Below, piece after piece: positions 25,170 through 34,890 of a DNA stretch of 64,000 bases (the first letter of the stretch is position 1; each line of letters begins with the position of its first letter). Both the position numbers and the translations under genes were made by a program. The stretch covers positions 1,414,976 through 1,478,975 of the forward strand of contig NZ_LMIS01000001.1 in assembly GCF_001428805.1 (NCBI RefSeq). Direction: 5' to 3'. Under the pieces are notes generated by a model. That model was not told the origin of the DNA, did not search any database, and saw nothing but the letters and a program-made list of their open reading frames with translations. The DNA comes from Aeromicrobium sp. Root236. Its GTDB lineage: Bacteria > Actinomycetota > Actinomycetes > Propionibacteriales > Nocardioidaceae.

Positions 25170-26939
25170 GTGAGCAAGCCCCTGGCCAAGGTCCTGATCG
25201 CCAACCGCGGAGAGATCGCCGTGCGGGTGATCCGTGCGTGCAAGGACGCCGGCATCGACAGTGTCGCGGTCTACGCCGAGCCCGACCGTGACGCGGTGTT
25301 CGTACGCCTCGCCGACGAGGCGTACTCGCTCGAAGGCTCCACGCCCGGCGACTCCTACCTGTCGATCGAGAAGATCCTCGCCGTCGCCAAGCGCAGCGGC
25401 GCCGACAGCGTCCACCCCGGCTACGGCTTCCTCGCCGAGAACGCCGAGTTCGCCCAGGCCGTCATCGACGCCGGGCTGATCTGGATCGGCCCGCCCCCGC
25501 ACGCCATCGAGAACCTCGGCGACAAGGCCAAGGCCAAGCAGCTCGCCCTCAAGGCCGACGCCCCGCTGGCGCCCGGCACCAAGGATGCGGTCAAGGACGC
25601 CGACGAGGTCGTCGCGTTCGCCAAGGAGAACGGCCTGCCCGTCGCGATCAAGGCCGTCTTCGGCGGCGGCGGTCGTGGCCTCAAGGTCGCCCGCACGATC
25701 GAGGAGATCCCCGAGCTCTACGAGTCCGCGGTCCGCGAGGCGATCAGCGCGTTCGGCCGTGGCGAGTGCCTCGTCGAGAAGTTCCTCGACAAGCCGCGCC
25801 ACGTCGAGACCCAGTGCCTCGCCGACTCGCACGGCAACGTCGTCGTCGTGTCGACCCGCGACTGCTCCCTGCAGCGCCGCCACCAGAAGCTCGTCGAGGA
25901 GGCGCCCGCCCCCTACCTGACCGACGACCAGATCGAGCGGCTCTACGCCTCGTCCAAGGCGATCCTCAAGGAGGCCGGATACATCGGCGCCGGCACGTGC
26001 GAGTTCCTGGTCGCCCGCGACGGGACGATCAGCTTCCTCGAGGTCAACACCCGCCTTCAGGTCGAGCACCCGGTCTCCGAGGAGGTCACGGGCCTCGACC
26101 TCGTACGCGAGATGTTCCGCATCGCCGCCGGGGAGGAGCTCGGCTACGACGACCCCGAGATCCGCGGCCACTCGATGGAGTTCCGGATCAACGCCGAGGA
26201 CGGCGGCCGCGGCTTCCTGCCGGCCCCCGGCACCCTGACCAAGTGGGCACCCCCGTCGGGCCCCGGCATCCGTCTCGACGGCGGCTACGAGGAGGGCGAG
26301 ACGATCCCCGGATCGTTCGACTCCCTGGTCGCCAAGCTCATCGTCACCGGCACGAGCCGTCAGCAGGTGCTCGAGCGCTCCCGCCGCGCACTCGACGAGT
26401 TCGTCGTCGACGGCATGCCCACCGTCATCCCGTTCCACCGCTCGGTCGTCGACGACCCGGCGTTCACGGCGGCTGACGGCAACTTCGAGGTCTACACGAC
26501 GTGGATCGAGACCGACTACGTCAACGAGCTCGAGCCCTACGTGGGCAGCTCCGAGACCGCGGAGCCGGACGAGCGCGAGCGCGTCACGGTCGAGGTCGGC
26601 GGCAAGCGCGTCGAGGTCGTGCTGCCCGGAGGCCTCGGCGCATCAGCCGTCCCGGCCGGCGGCGGCGCCAAGAAGGCCAAGCGCAAGGGCGGCAAGGCGG
26701 CCGGTGCCGCAGCCAGCGGCGACTCGCTGACCGCACCCATGCAGGGCACGGTCGTCAAGGTCACCGTCGAGGAAGGCCAGACCGTCGCGGCGGGCGACCA
26801 GATCGTCGTGGTCGAGGCCATGAAGATGGAGCAGCCCATCAACGCCCACAAGGACGGCGTCGTGACCGGACTGTCGATCGAGGTCGGCGCGACCGTGACC
26901 TCCGGCGAGGTCATCGCCGAGATCAAGACCGCCGAGTAG
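25170..26939 (+). CDS. Acyl-CoA carboxylase alpha chain (biotin carboxylase + BCCP)
   Basis: A 589-residue AccA3/PccA-type chain. The biotin carboxylase part (about 1-450) has [11 protein letters not shown], the ATP-grasp G-G-G-G-R-G-L-K loop near residue 165 and [12 protein letters not shown] near 290. A charged Ala/Lys linker precedes the biotinyl domain, with E-A-M-K-M-E and the biotinylated Lys near 552. It carboxylates biotin using ATP and bicarbonate, then serves the beta chain at 15152-16744. GTG 25170 has a good GAGGAG site. Its position matches Rv3285 relative to accD/accE. Confidence 0.95.
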   Translation: MSKPLAKVLIANRGEIAVRVIRACKDAGIDSVAVYAEPDRDAVFVRLADEAYSLEGSTPGDSYLSIEKILAVAKRSGADSVHPGYGFLAENAEFAQAVIDAGLIWIGPPPHAIENLGDKAKAKQLALKADAPLAPGTKDAVKDADEVVAFAKENGLPVAIKAVFGGGGRGLKVARTIEEIPELYESAVREAISAFGRGECLVEKFLDKPRHVETQCLADSHGNVVVVSTRDCSLQRRHQKLVEEAPAPYLTDDQIERLYASSKAILKEAGYIGAGTCEFLVARDGTISFLEVNTRLQVEHPVSEEVTGLDLVREMFRIAAGEELGYDDPEIRGHSMEFRINAEDGGRGFLPAPGTLTKWAPPSGPGIRLDGGYEEGETIPGSFDSLVAKLIVTGTSRQQVLERSRRALDEFVVDGMPTVIPFHRSVVDDPAFTAADGNFEVYTTWIETDYVNELEPYVGSSETAEPDERERVTVEVGGKRVEVVLPGGLGASAVPAGGGAKKAKRKGGKAAGAAASGDSLTAPMQGTVVKVTVEEGQTVAAGDQIVVVEAMKMEQPINAHKDGVVTGLSIEVGATVTSGEVIAEIKTAE

Positions 26940-26942
26940 CCT

Positions 26943-27338
26943 TCAGGCCCGCTTCGGCGGCGGGGCGGAGTCGACCTCGCCGAACGCGATCCCGGCGGCC
27001 CAGACGATCAGCGTGACGCCGATCCACGTGCCGACGCCCTCGATCGCGAAGCCGCTCGCCGGCACGACCAGGTCGGTCAGCAGCAGGCCGAGCCAGGTCA
27101 GCACCAGTCCCCCGGCGATCGTGTAGCCACGGGCGAACCGGTTGACGGTGCTGATCACGACCCCTCGCAGCACGACGGTCAGTGCGGTGAACAGGACCAC
27201 CGCGACGACGAACCAGCCGAACCGGATGTTGAAGCGGTCGAAGATCCAGGCTGCCAGCGCCAGCGCCGCGGCGTTGGCGGCAGCGGAGATCGCCACCGAC
27301 TTGAGAAGGGCCGTCATGCGGTCGAGTATCCCAGACAT
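26943..27338 (-). CDS. Small four-helix membrane protein (phage-holin-like superfamily)
   Basis: A 131-residue protein with four hydrophobic segments (about 10-30, 38-60, 70-92 and 97-117) and a short Pro/Lys tail, resembling the mycobacterial 4-TMS membrane/holin-like superfamily. Function is unknown. Two starts are possible, ATG 27338 and ATG 27317; I list the longer. It ends three nt from the convergent carboxylase alpha gene. Confidence 0.6.
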   Translation of the reverse strand: MSGILDRMTALLKSVAISAAANAAALALAAWIFDRFNIRFGWFVVAVVLFTALTVVLRGVVISTVNRFARGYTIAGGLVLTWLGLLLTDLVVPASGFAIEGVGTWIGVTLIVWAAGIAFGEVDSAPPPKRA

Positions 27339-27361
27339 GCCGTCAGCGACCCGGGCAGACC

Positions 27362-28996
27362 TCACGTCATCGTGACGGCGATCGATCCCTTGGCCCCGCG
27401 GGTGATGTAGCCGTGCTCGAAGTAGGCCCGGAACCGGCCGCCCGACAGCGACGTCTCGCCCTTGGTCGGCCGGCCGAGCGCACCGGCGGACTCGCCGAGC
27501 TCGCGGTACTTCGCGTCGATGCCCTGCCACAGCGCGTACGCGTTGTAGCGGCTGCTGCGATAGACCCGATGGATGCTGCCGCGCGCGTAGCGCTGCACCT
27601 GGACGCCCGCCACGGACGTCGACTGGGCCTCCGACGCCGGCATGCCGAGGATGCCCGACTGCGCCTTGAGCGAGTTGTAGGTCGTGCGGAAGTAGTTGGC
27701 CACCGAGAACGTGCCGAGGGTCGAGGCGTAGAGGTCGAGCTTCTGCAGGCGCGCCTTGCGACCGCCCACGAACACCGTCTCACCGATGAACACCGGCCCC
27801 GTCACGTCGCGGCCGAGGAACGTCGCGCGCGTCTTGATCGAGCTGCTGTAGCCCGCGATGTAGGCCGCGACCCGCTCACGCAGGCCTCCGGACGCCGACA
27901 GCCAGGCGTACGCCTTCGCGCCGGGACAGGCCGTGCTGACGACGTCGCGGTGCCCGGCGATGCGCTGATAGGTGGTGCCGCCGATGGCGTAGGAGCCGAT
28001 CGCCGGATGGAACGTCGTGCCGAGCCGCCAGCCGATCAGCTTGACCATCGCGCTCTTGGTCGCAGCGGTCGGCTCGGTGGACGTGAACGTGCCCATCATC
28101 GACACGCCCATCGTGTAGGTGTTGACCGACTTGATGCCGGCGTGTGCGCCACGGATCGGGACGGTGGTGCCGCCGTTGCGACCTTCGAAGATCTGGCCGT
28201 ACTTGTCGACCAGGAAGTTGTAGCCGATGTCGCACCAGTCACGGCCGTTCATGTGATACGCCTGCACGGCGCGGACGATGCCCGCGGACTGGGCTTTGGT
28301 GTAGGAGTTGGAGCCCGCGGTGTGGTGCACGATGACACCGCGGGTCTCGTTGCCGGCACGCGGCGCGTCGCAGTAGGTGTTCTTCTTGGCGCCCCACCCC
28401 GAACGGGAGATGATCGCCGGCTTGGGCGTGTAGGCCGGCGCACCGTCGGCGACCGGGACGATCGGCTCGGCGGCCGAAGCGTCGTAGAAGGCGTTGTCGG
28501 CGCTCGCGGTGGCCGGGGTCGCGCCCGGGTCGATCGTGGAGACCGACAGCCCACTGGGACGTTCGCCGGTCGGGCTGGTCACGCGTACGGCGACCCCGTC
28601 GGCCGTCCCGGCCCACAACGGCTCGGTGCCGTCGCGGCCGCCTTCGCCCTCGTCGCTCTCGACGTCGAGCTCCTCCCAGTCCCACCACGCGCCGTCCGTG
28701 CGCAGCCGCACCTGGACCGTCATGCCCTTGTCATCGAACCCGCGGGTCCACGTGACGCCGACCAGGCCGAAGTCGTCGGTGCGTCGCGCCGGAAGCTGTG
28801 CGACCAGGTCGGCCGCGTCGTCGTCCGCCCGCTCGGCCGCCTTGGCGACCGTGTCGGTGACGGCAGGCACGCGCGTCGTGGCGACATCGACCGGCTCGGC
28901 CTTGGGCTGGAGCTGGGTGTCGTCGGCCTGGGCCGGAGCCGAGAGCGAGGCCATGACCGCGAGTGCTGCGATCGTTCCCGAGATGAAAGCACGCAT
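27362..28996 (-). CDS. Secreted N-acetylmuramoyl-L-alanine amidase with LGFP repeats
   Basis: A 544-residue exported enzyme. The signal peptide (1-24, A-Q-A) leads to an N-terminal beta region (about 30-190), then a PGRP/amidase_2 domain (about 195-360) with zinc ligands in V-H-H-T-A-G, G-H-R-D-V and T-A-C-P-G-A-K, which cuts the lactyl-amide bond between MurNAc and L-alanine. The C-terminus has LGFP-type repeats (L-G-M-P-x-x-E, L-G-R-P-x-x-G-E) that bind the cell envelope. TAGGGT seven nt before ATG 28996 points to its own leaderless promoter. It is a paralogue of the next gene (amidase portion). Confidence 0.9.
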   Translation of the reverse strand: MRAFISGTIAALAVMASLSAPAQADDTQLQPKAEPVDVATTRVPAVTDTVAKAAERADDDAADLVAQLPARRTDDFGLVGVTWTRGFDDKGMTVQVRLRTDGAWWDWEELDVESDEGEGGRDGTEPLWAGTADGVAVRVTSPTGERPSGLSVSTIDPGATPATASADNAFYDASAAEPIVPVADGAPAYTPKPAIISRSGWGAKKNTYCDAPRAGNETRGVIVHHTAGSNSYTKAQSAGIVRAVQAYHMNGRDWCDIGYNFLVDKYGQIFEGRNGGTTVPIRGAHAGIKSVNTYTMGVSMMGTFTSTEPTAATKSAMVKLIGWRLGTTFHPAIGSYAIGGTTYQRIAGHRDVVSTACPGAKAYAWLSASGGLRERVAAYIAGYSSSIKTRATFLGRDVTGPVFIGETVFVGGRKARLQKLDLYASTLGTFSVANYFRTTYNSLKAQSGILGMPASEAQSTSVAGVQVQRYARGSIHRVYRSSRYNAYALWQGIDAKYRELGESAGALGRPTKGETSLSGGRFRAYFEHGYITRGAKGSIAVTMT

Positions 28997-29003
28997 GGGT
29001 TCG

Positions 29004-29009
29004 ACCCTA
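29004..29009 (-). promoter_or_regulatory. -10 box, leaderless start of the amidase
   Basis: TAGGGT on the minus strand, seven nt before ATG 28996. Confidence 0.45.
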
Positions 29010-29036
29010 ACGTGCGAACCTGTCACGTTCGAGACG

Positions 29037-31682
29037 TCAGAACCTGAACCAGCTCGACTTCAGTCCGAGAGCCGTACGAGCGGCGTCGCCGGAGATCGTG
29101 ACCGTCTTGGCGGAGCCGACGAGGTCGATCGAGGTGACGCGCCCGCCCCAGTCGCCGTAGCCGTTGCGCTTGGTGATCTTGAGCTGCTTGAGCGTCCCGA
29201 TCGACGAGTAGGCCTTCTCGATCTTCGCGGCCTCGACCGTCGCGGTCCAGGTGTGGTTCGCGTTGCCGGACCAGTTGTCCCACGCGTCGCTGACCGCCTT
29301 GAGGTACGGCTGGCTGCCCGGCGCGGAGTAGCCGCCCGACGACGACGAGAACTGGGTGAAGGCCGGCTTGCCGTCGTACGTGAGGATCTTGCCGGCCGTT
29401 GCGGTCACCGCCGCCGTCGTGGCCGTCGTCTCCCGGCTCGCCCCTCCGTACACCTGGCACGAGGTGGTGCTGCAGATGTCGTAGTAGCGCGACGCCAGGA
29501 TGCTGCGGACCCCGTAGGTGCGGGCCGCGACCGCCTGCGCCTTCAACGCCTCGCGATGCCAGCTGGCCGGCATCTCGGCGGCGATGACGCCCTTGACGTA
29601 GCTCTCGATCGTCACGAGGTTGACGGTGTTGCGGCTCCACGAGCCCGCATACGGCACCGCCGACCGCAGCGCACCGCGATACTTCACGGTCGATCCGTCC
29701 GGCATGACGAGGGACAGGATCGAGCTGGAGGCGGGCCCCTCGATCTGGCCGTCGCCCGTCCACCGTGTCGACCGGTAGGTCGCATATCCGCCGGTGGTCT
29801 TGTACTGCAGCGCCGACTTGGTCTTGTTGTCACCGACCTGGACGATCTGCCAGCGGGTGATGGTCTTGCCGTTCGCGGTCGTGGGCAGCGCCAGCGTCTT
29901 CTTCGCCGCCACGTCACGGAACGTCAGGCCCGAGCGGCCGACCACGATGACCGAGTCGCTGGTGTCCTGCGAGATCAGCACCCGGATGTTGCCGGTCTTC
30001 GAGCCCGTCCTCGTGCCGGGGTAGTAGTGGGCCAGGATCTTGTCGTACGCCACGCCCTGCCGCGCGGCACCCTCCGCGCCGTACTGGCTCATCCCGATGC
30101 CGTGGCCGTACCCGTGCCCCGTCAGGGAGATCTTGCGCGTGCTCGGCACCGTGACGGTGTCACCGGTCGCCGCGGTCGCCAGCTTGACGGTCTTGGGCGT
30201 CGACTGCCACACCGTGATCGCCTTGCCGGCCGAGCTGATGGCACGGACCCATGCGTAGTAGGTCTTGCCGGCCACCAGGTCGCGCACCGCGAGCTTCGGC
30301 GTGCCCGTCGACGGCGCCGTGATCGTCCGGCAGGACGTGCCACACGTGGTGGGCTGGGTAGAGGACGTCGACACGTGGACCTGGTAGCGCGTCGCTCCCG
30401 GATAGGCCGTCCAGCTCAGGTCGAAGCCCGTCGAGGTCACGTTGGTCGCGGCGCGACCACCGATCGTGGCAGTGGCCGCAGACTCGGTCCCGGCGAGGGC
30501 GCTCGCGACCCGGTCGCGCAGTCCCCCGCTCGCCGACAGCCAGGCGTACGCCTTCGCGCCGGGGCACTCGGTCTTGACGACGTTGCGGTGTCCCGCGATC
30601 CGGTTGAGCGTCTTGCCGCCGAGCGAGTACGTGCCCTTCGCCGGGATCTTGTACTGCGCGAAGCGCCAGGCGACGAGCTTGACCACGGCGGACTTCATCG
30701 CGTCGGACGGCTCGGTCTCCGAGTACGTACCCATCAGCGAGACGCCCATGGTCTCCTGGTTCACCGCGTCGTTGCCCGAGTGCGCGGCGCGGACCGGCTT
30801 GTCGATGCCCCCGGCGCGACCCTCGAAGATCTGGCCGTACTTGTCGACCAGGAAGTTGTAGCCGATGTCGCACCAGTCGCGAGCCTTCATGTGGTACGCC
30901 TGCGTCGCCCGCACGATGCTCGCGGACTCCGCCTTCGTGTACGTGTTGCTGCCGGCCGTGTGGTGGATGACGGCGCCGAGCGTCGTCTTGCCGTAGCGCG
31001 GGCTGTCGCACGAGTCCGAGGGGCTGGCGCCCCAGGCGGAGCGCAGGATGATCGGCGGCTTGCTGACGGTTGCCGCGGTGATGGCGTCGTTCGTCGTGGT
31101 CGGTGTGGTCGCGGATGAGGCCGCGGCGTCTGTCGTGCCCGTGCTCGCGTCGATCGTGGTGAGCGACAGGTCGACGGGACGGGCACTGCTCTTGGAGAGC
31201 ACGCGGACGTCGGCGGCATCGGCGGAGCCGACCCACTGCGCCTCGGTGCCGGGCCGGCCGCCCTCACCCGGTGCGAGGTCGACGTCGAGCTCGGTCCAGG
31301 CCGACCACGCACCCTTGGTCCGCCACCGCGCCTCGACGACGGTGTCGGCTGCGGGCAGGCCGCCCTTCCACGTCACGCCGAACATCGAGAACGGGTGCAC
31401 GCGTGTGTCGACCAGGTCGGCCACGACGTGGTTCGCGCCCGGGTGCGCGGGTTCGCCCGGCTCGGGGTCGACGTGGGGCTTGGCGGCCTTGGGCACCGCG
31501 CGCGTCGGGATCTTGTGCTCCGCCACCTTGGGCGCCTTCGGCGACTCCGCGGTCCTGCCGGGCGCTCCGGCCGTCACCTCCGTGCCGGCTGCGTGGGCGG
31601 CCGACGGCATCAGCGCGCCGAGCACCAGCACGACCGCGACGGAGAAGCCCGGGGTACGCCGAGCCGTACGCCAGGAAAGCAT
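29037..31682 (-). CDS. Secreted amidase-Fn3-SpoIID fusion
   Basis: An 881-residue exported cell-wall hydrolase. It has a signal peptide (1-31), a Lys/Pro-rich linker, an N-terminal beta domain, then a PGRP amidase domain (about 210-395) with V-I-H-H-T-A-G, G-H-R-N-V and T-E-C-P-G-A-K zinc ligands, a fibronectin III-like domain (about 400-495) and a SpoIID domain (about 510-881). The SpoIID part has G-H-G-Y-G-H-G-I-G-M-S-Q-Y-G-A and A-A-E-M-P-A-S-W-H-R-E-A-L-K-A-Q-A-V-A-A-R-T-Y, including the catalytic Glu. SpoIID is a lytic transglycosylase acting on glycan already stripped of peptides, the product of an amidase. Three GTCACA repeats lie upstream. Confidence 0.9.
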   Translation of the reverse strand: MLSWRTARRTPGFSVAVVLVLGALMPSAAHAAGTEVTAGAPGRTAESPKAPKVAEHKIPTRAVPKAAKPHVDPEPGEPAHPGANHVVADLVDTRVHPFSMFGVTWKGGLPAADTVVEARWRTKGAWSAWTELDVDLAPGEGGRPGTEAQWVGSADAADVRVLSKSSARPVDLSLTTIDASTGTTDAAASSATTPTTTNDAITAATVSKPPIILRSAWGASPSDSCDSPRYGKTTLGAVIHHTAGSNTYTKAESASIVRATQAYHMKARDWCDIGYNFLVDKYGQIFEGRAGGIDKPVRAAHSGNDAVNQETMGVSLMGTYSETEPSDAMKSAVVKLVAWRFAQYKIPAKGTYSLGGKTLNRIAGHRNVVKTECPGAKAYAWLSASGGLRDRVASALAGTESAATATIGGRAATNVTSTGFDLSWTAYPGATRYQVHVSTSSTQPTTCGTSCRTITAPSTGTPKLAVRDLVAGKTYYAWVRAISSAGKAITVWQSTPKTVKLATAATGDTVTVPSTRKISLTGHGYGHGIGMSQYGAEGAARQGVAYDKILAHYYPGTRTGSKTGNIRVLISQDTSDSVIVVGRSGLTFRDVAAKKTLALPTTANGKTITRWQIVQVGDNKTKSALQYKTTGGYATYRSTRWTGDGQIEGPASSSILSLVMPDGSTVKYRGALRSAVPYAGSWSRNTVNLVTIESYVKGVIAAEMPASWHREALKAQAVAARTYGVRSILASRYYDICSTTSCQVYGGASRETTATTAAVTATAGKILTYDGKPAFTQFSSSSGGYSAPGSQPYLKAVSDAWDNWSGNANHTWTATVEAAKIEKAYSSIGTLKQLKITKRNGYGDWGGRVTSIDLVGSAKTVTISGDAARTALGLKSSWFRF

Positions 31683-31700
31683 GGGGGAAGTCCGATCCTG

Positions 31701-31724
31701 TGTGACGGGTGTGACTCATGTGAC
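31701..31724 (-). promoter_or_regulatory. Three direct GTCACA repeats, MtrA-like
   Basis: On the minus strand GTCACA occurs three times at 9-bp steps (31719-31724, 31710-31715, 31701-31706), ending 18 nt before ATG 31682. Direct 9-bp repeats of GTCACA are the known MtrA binding pattern in mycobacteria. Confidence 0.65.
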
Positions 31725-31842
31725 TGATGAGGTTTTCCGACCGATTATGCTCACAGTTTTGCCCGAAGTTCCACCGAAAATCGCCGATCCGGCGAACTAC
31801 AACGGTGTCATTCCTGCGGTTGCAGGGGCTGGTCCGCGACGG

Positions 31843-33213
31843 TCAGCCGAGGCGGTGCAGGCGCCGCGCCGCTTCGGCGACCGAGCCGGAGAGCGACGGG
31901 TAGACCGTGAACGCGTCGGCCACCTGGTCGACCGTGAGGGACGCCGACACGGCGAGCGACAACGCATGGATCAGCTCGCTGGCCCGCGGCGCCACGACGA
32001 CACCGCCGACGACGATGCCCATCCCCCGCCGCGCGAAGATCTTGACGAAGCCGTCGTGCACGCCCTGCATCTTGGCGCGTGGGTTGGACGCGAGCGGCAG
32101 CATCGCGACGTCGATCTGGAGATCGGACTCGTCGACCTGCTGCTGCGACAGCCCGACCGTGGCGATCTCGGGCGACGTGAAGACGTTGCTCGCGACCTTG
32201 CCGAGGTCGAGGGGGTGCACCGCGTCGCCGAGCAGGTGGGACATCGCGATGCGTCCCTGCTGGGCCGCGACGGAGGCGAGCATCAGGACCCCGGTGACGT
32301 CGCCGGCGGCGTAGATGCCGCGGACGCTGGTGCGGGACACCCGGTCGACGTGGACGAAGCCGTTGTCGTTCAGTGCGACGCCGACCTCTTCGAGGCCGAG
32401 GCCCTCGGTGTTGGGGATCGAGCCGATCGCGAGCAGGCAGTGTGAGCCGTCGACCGTACGCCCGTCGGTCAGCGTCACCCGCACACCGTCGCTCGTACGT
32501 TCGACAGACGCCATGCGCGAGTTGCCCATGACCGTCATGCCGCGCCGCTTGAAGACCGCCTCGATGACGTTGGCGGCATCGATGTCCTCGCCCGGCAGCA
32601 CCCGGTCGCGGCTCGACACGAGCGTCACCGCAGCGCCGAGCCCGTTGTAAGCGCTGGCGAACTCGGCGCCCGTGACGCCCGAGCCGACCACGATCATGTG
32701 CTCGGGCAGGTCCTGGAGGTTGTAGACCTGCTCCCACGTCAGGATGCGCTCGCCGTCAGGCTGCGCGGCGGGGCTGATGCGCGGGTGGGCGCCGGTCGCA
32801 AGCAGGATCGCGTCGGTCTCGATGCGCACCTCGCCGTCGGCCGTCGTCGCCGTGACCACACCAGCGGACTCGACCGTCGCGGTGCCGTCGATCATCGTGA
32901 CGTTGCTCGTCGTGAGGCGTTGCGCGATGTCGTCGGACTGCGCCTGCGCCAGCGTCAGGACCCGGGCGTTGACCGACGCGAGGTCGGCACGTACGTCCTT
33001 GGGCAGCTGCACGCCGAGCTCGGCCGACGTGCCGACCTCGGTCAGCAGGTCCGAGGTCGCGATGAGCGTCTTGCTCGGCACGCAGTCGGTCAGGACGGTC
33101 GATCCGCCGAGGCCGTCGCGCTCGACGAGGGTGACCTCGGCGCCCAGCCTCGAGGCCACGAGGGCCGCTTCGTATCCACCCGGTCCGCCGCCGACGATCG
33201 TCACATGGGTCAC
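31843..33213 (-). CDS. lpdA: LpdA-type NAD(P)H:quinone reductase flavoprotein
   Basis: A 456-residue two-dinucleotide-fold flavoprotein. It has the FAD motif [17 protein letters not shown], the NAD(P) motif [12 protein letters not shown], and Y-A-A-G-D-V-T. The redox centre is [13 protein letters not shown]: only the second Cys of the CxxxxC disulfide remains, and the C-terminal His-Glu catalytic pair of lipoamide dehydrogenases is missing (T-V-Y-P-S-L-S-G instead). This matches M. tuberculosis Rv3303c LpdA, which reduces quinones. GTG 33213 has GGAG nine nt upstream; a GTG at 33204 is an alternative. Confidence 0.9.
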   Translation of the reverse strand: MTHVTIVGGGPGGYEAALVASRLGAEVTLVERDGLGGSTVLTDCVPSKTLIATSDLLTEVGTSAELGVQLPKDVRADLASVNARVLTLAQAQSDDIAQRLTTSNVTMIDGTATVESAGVVTATTADGEVRIETDAILLATGAHPRISPAAQPDGERILTWEQVYNLQDLPEHMIVVGSGVTGAEFASAYNGLGAAVTLVSSRDRVLPGEDIDAANVIEAVFKRRGMTVMGNSRMASVERTSDGVRVTLTDGRTVDGSHCLLAIGSIPNTEGLGLEEVGVALNDNGFVHVDRVSRTSVRGIYAAGDVTGVLMLASVAAQQGRIAMSHLLGDAVHPLDLGKVASNVFTSPEIATVGLSQQQVDESDLQIDVAMLPLASNPRAKMQGVHDGFVKIFARRGMGIVVGGVVVAPRASELIHALSLAVSASLTVDQVADAFTVYPSLSGSVAEAARRLHRLG

Positions 33214-33296
33214 CGGATCAGTCTCCCATTGCCGCCGAGCGGGTCGCCACCTGCCGCCGGGCAGGTCGCCACCGATCGGCGCCACGAGCGCTGTCG

Positions 33297-33302
33297 TAAT
33301 GT
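33297..33302 (+). promoter_or_regulatory. -10 box, leaderless start of punA
   Basis: TAATGT, seven nt before GTG 33310; no ribosome site is present. Confidence 0.5.
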
Positions 33303-33309
33303 ACGGCAG

Positions 33310-34101
33310 GTGACTACTCAGGAGCTGGCCCAGCAGGCCGCCGACGCACTGCGCGAACGCACCGGCGGAGCCGACCACGACATCGCCCTGGTGATGGGCT
33401 CGGGGTGGCTGCCGGCGGCCGACGCGCTGGGCACCGCCGAGCACGAGATCCCGCTCGCCGAGCTGCCCGGGTTCAGCGCCCCCGCGGTGGCCGGGCACGG
33501 CGGCACCGTCCGCTCAGTCCGCCTGGGTGACCGGCGACTGCTGATCTTCCTGGGCCGCACCCACTTCTACGAGGGCAAGGGCGTCGCCGCCGTCGTCCAC
33601 GGCGTACGCACGGCGGCCGCCGCCGGCGTCAAGACGCTCGTGCTGACCAATGGCTGTGGCGGGCTCAACCCGGCGTGGGCGCCCGGCACCCCGGTGCTCA
33701 TCAGCGACCACATCAACATGACTGCGACGTCGCCGCTCGAGGGTGCCAACTTCGTCGACCTCACGGACCTCTACTCGTCGCGGCTGCGCGCACTGTGCCG
33801 GGAGGCCGACCCGAGCCTCGACGAGGGCGTCTACGTCCAGCTGCCCGGCCCCCATTACGAGACACCCGCCGAGATCGGCATGGTCAGGACGATCGGCGGC
33901 GACCTGGTCGGCATGTCGACCGCGCTCGAGGCCATCGCGGCCCGGGCCGCCGGCATGGAGATCCTCGGCATCTCGCTGGTCACCAATGCCGCGGCCGGCA
34001 TGACCGGGGAGCCGCTCAACCACGAAGAGGTCCTCGAGGCCGGCAAGGCCGCGGCGACGCGGATGGGCGCCCTGCTCGGCGACGTGCTGCCGAGGATCTG
34101 A
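33310..34101 (+). CDS. punA: Purine nucleoside phosphorylase
   Basis: A 263-residue trimeric-type PNP that splits inosine, guanosine or their deoxy forms with phosphate into base and (deoxy)ribose 1-phosphate. Motifs: V-M-G-S-G-W near residue 30 (phosphate loop), [16 protein letters not shown] near 83, T-N-G-C-G-G-L-N-P near 113, [11 protein letters not shown] near 177, and V-T-N-A-A-A-G near 230 with the purine-binding Asn. Its stop shares a base with the next gene (TGATG). The punA-epimerase-pmm order resembles the Rv3307-Rv3308 region. Confidence 0.93.
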   Translation: MTTQELAQQAADALRERTGGADHDIALVMGSGWLPAADALGTAEHEIPLAELPGFSAPAVAGHGGTVRSVRLGDRRLLIFLGRTHFYEGKGVAAVVHGVRTAAAAGVKTLVLTNGCGGLNPAWAPGTPVLISDHINMTATSPLEGANFVDLTDLYSSRLRALCREADPSLDEGVYVQLPGPHYETPAEIGMVRTIGGDLVGMSTALEAIAARAAGMEILGISLVTNAAAGMTGEPLNHEEVLEAGKAAATRMGALLGDVLPRI

Positions 34102-34880
34102 TGAAGGTCCTCGTCACGGGCGCTGCCGGCTCGATCGGCCGCACGCTCGTACGAGGGCTGCCCGGGCTCGGGCACGAGCTCCGAGGCCTCGACCTGGTCG
34201 ACGGCCCTGCGCTGCCACTCGGCTGGATCACGGGTGACTGCCTCGACCCGACCGTCGCCGCCGAGGCGGTGTCGGGCGTCGAGGCGGTGATCCACCTGGC
34301 CGGCAATCCCGGCGAGGCGTCGCTGCCCGCGAGCCTGGAGTCGCACGTGCACAGCACTGGACGCCTGCTCGAGGCGATGGTCGCGGCCGGCGTCGGCCGC
34401 ATGGCGTACGCCAGCAGCAATCACGCCGTCGGGCACACCCCGTCCGGCGAGCTGCTCACGGTCGAAGCGCGACCGCGCCCGGACACCTACTACGGCGTCG
34501 CGAAGGCTGCCGCCGAGGCGCTGCTCAGTCTCTACGCCGATCGCCGCGAGATCAGCTCGGTCGCGATGCGGATCGGCTCGTTCCGCGAGCGGCCGACCAG
34601 CGTCCGCGAGCTCTCGACCTGGCTGTCGCACGACGACGCCGTCCGCATGGCCGACGCGGCGATCCGAGCCACCGAGCCGGGTTTCCACGTCCTCTACGGC
34701 ATCTCCGCCAACACGCGTGGCTGGTGGGACCTGGGTCCGGGCCGTGCTTTGGGGTACGACCCGCAGGACGACGCCGAGACGTACGCCGGCACCGTCGTGC
34801 CGAGCGCCGGGGACGACGCCGAGAACGCGTACGTGGGCGGACCTCACGTCAGCCAGCTCCAGCTACCACCCGCCTTCTGA
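34101..34880 (+). CDS. NAD-dependent epimerase/dehydratase family protein
   Basis: A 259-residue short-chain dehydrogenase of the extended type, closest in look to uronate dehydrogenase and sugar epimerases. It has T-G-A-A-G-S-I-G near residue 6 (NAD loop), H-L-A-G-N-P-G near 69, S-S-N-H-A-V-G near 102 and Y-Y-G-V-A-K near 126, with the catalytic Tyr and Lys. The substrate is probably a sugar or sugar acid. ATG 34101 overlaps the punA stop by one base, so it is made with punA and the mutase that follows. Confidence 0.85.
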   Translation: MKVLVTGAAGSIGRTLVRGLPGLGHELRGLDLVDGPALPLGWITGDCLDPTVAAEAVSGVEAVIHLAGNPGEASLPASLESHVHSTGRLLEAMVAAGVGRMAYASSNHAVGHTPSGELLTVEARPRPDTYYGVAKAAAEALLSLYADRREISSVAMRIGSFRERPTSVRELSTWLSHDDAVRMADAAIRATEPGFHVLYGISANTRGWWDLGPGRALGYDPQDDAETYAGTVVPSAGDDAENAYVGGPHVSQLQLPPAF

Positions 34881-34890
34881 AGGGAAGCCC

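Noticed and set aside
31813..31826. Terminator for lpdA
   Set aside because: CCTGC-N4-GCAGG is only a 5-bp stem without a T-run, too weak to call.
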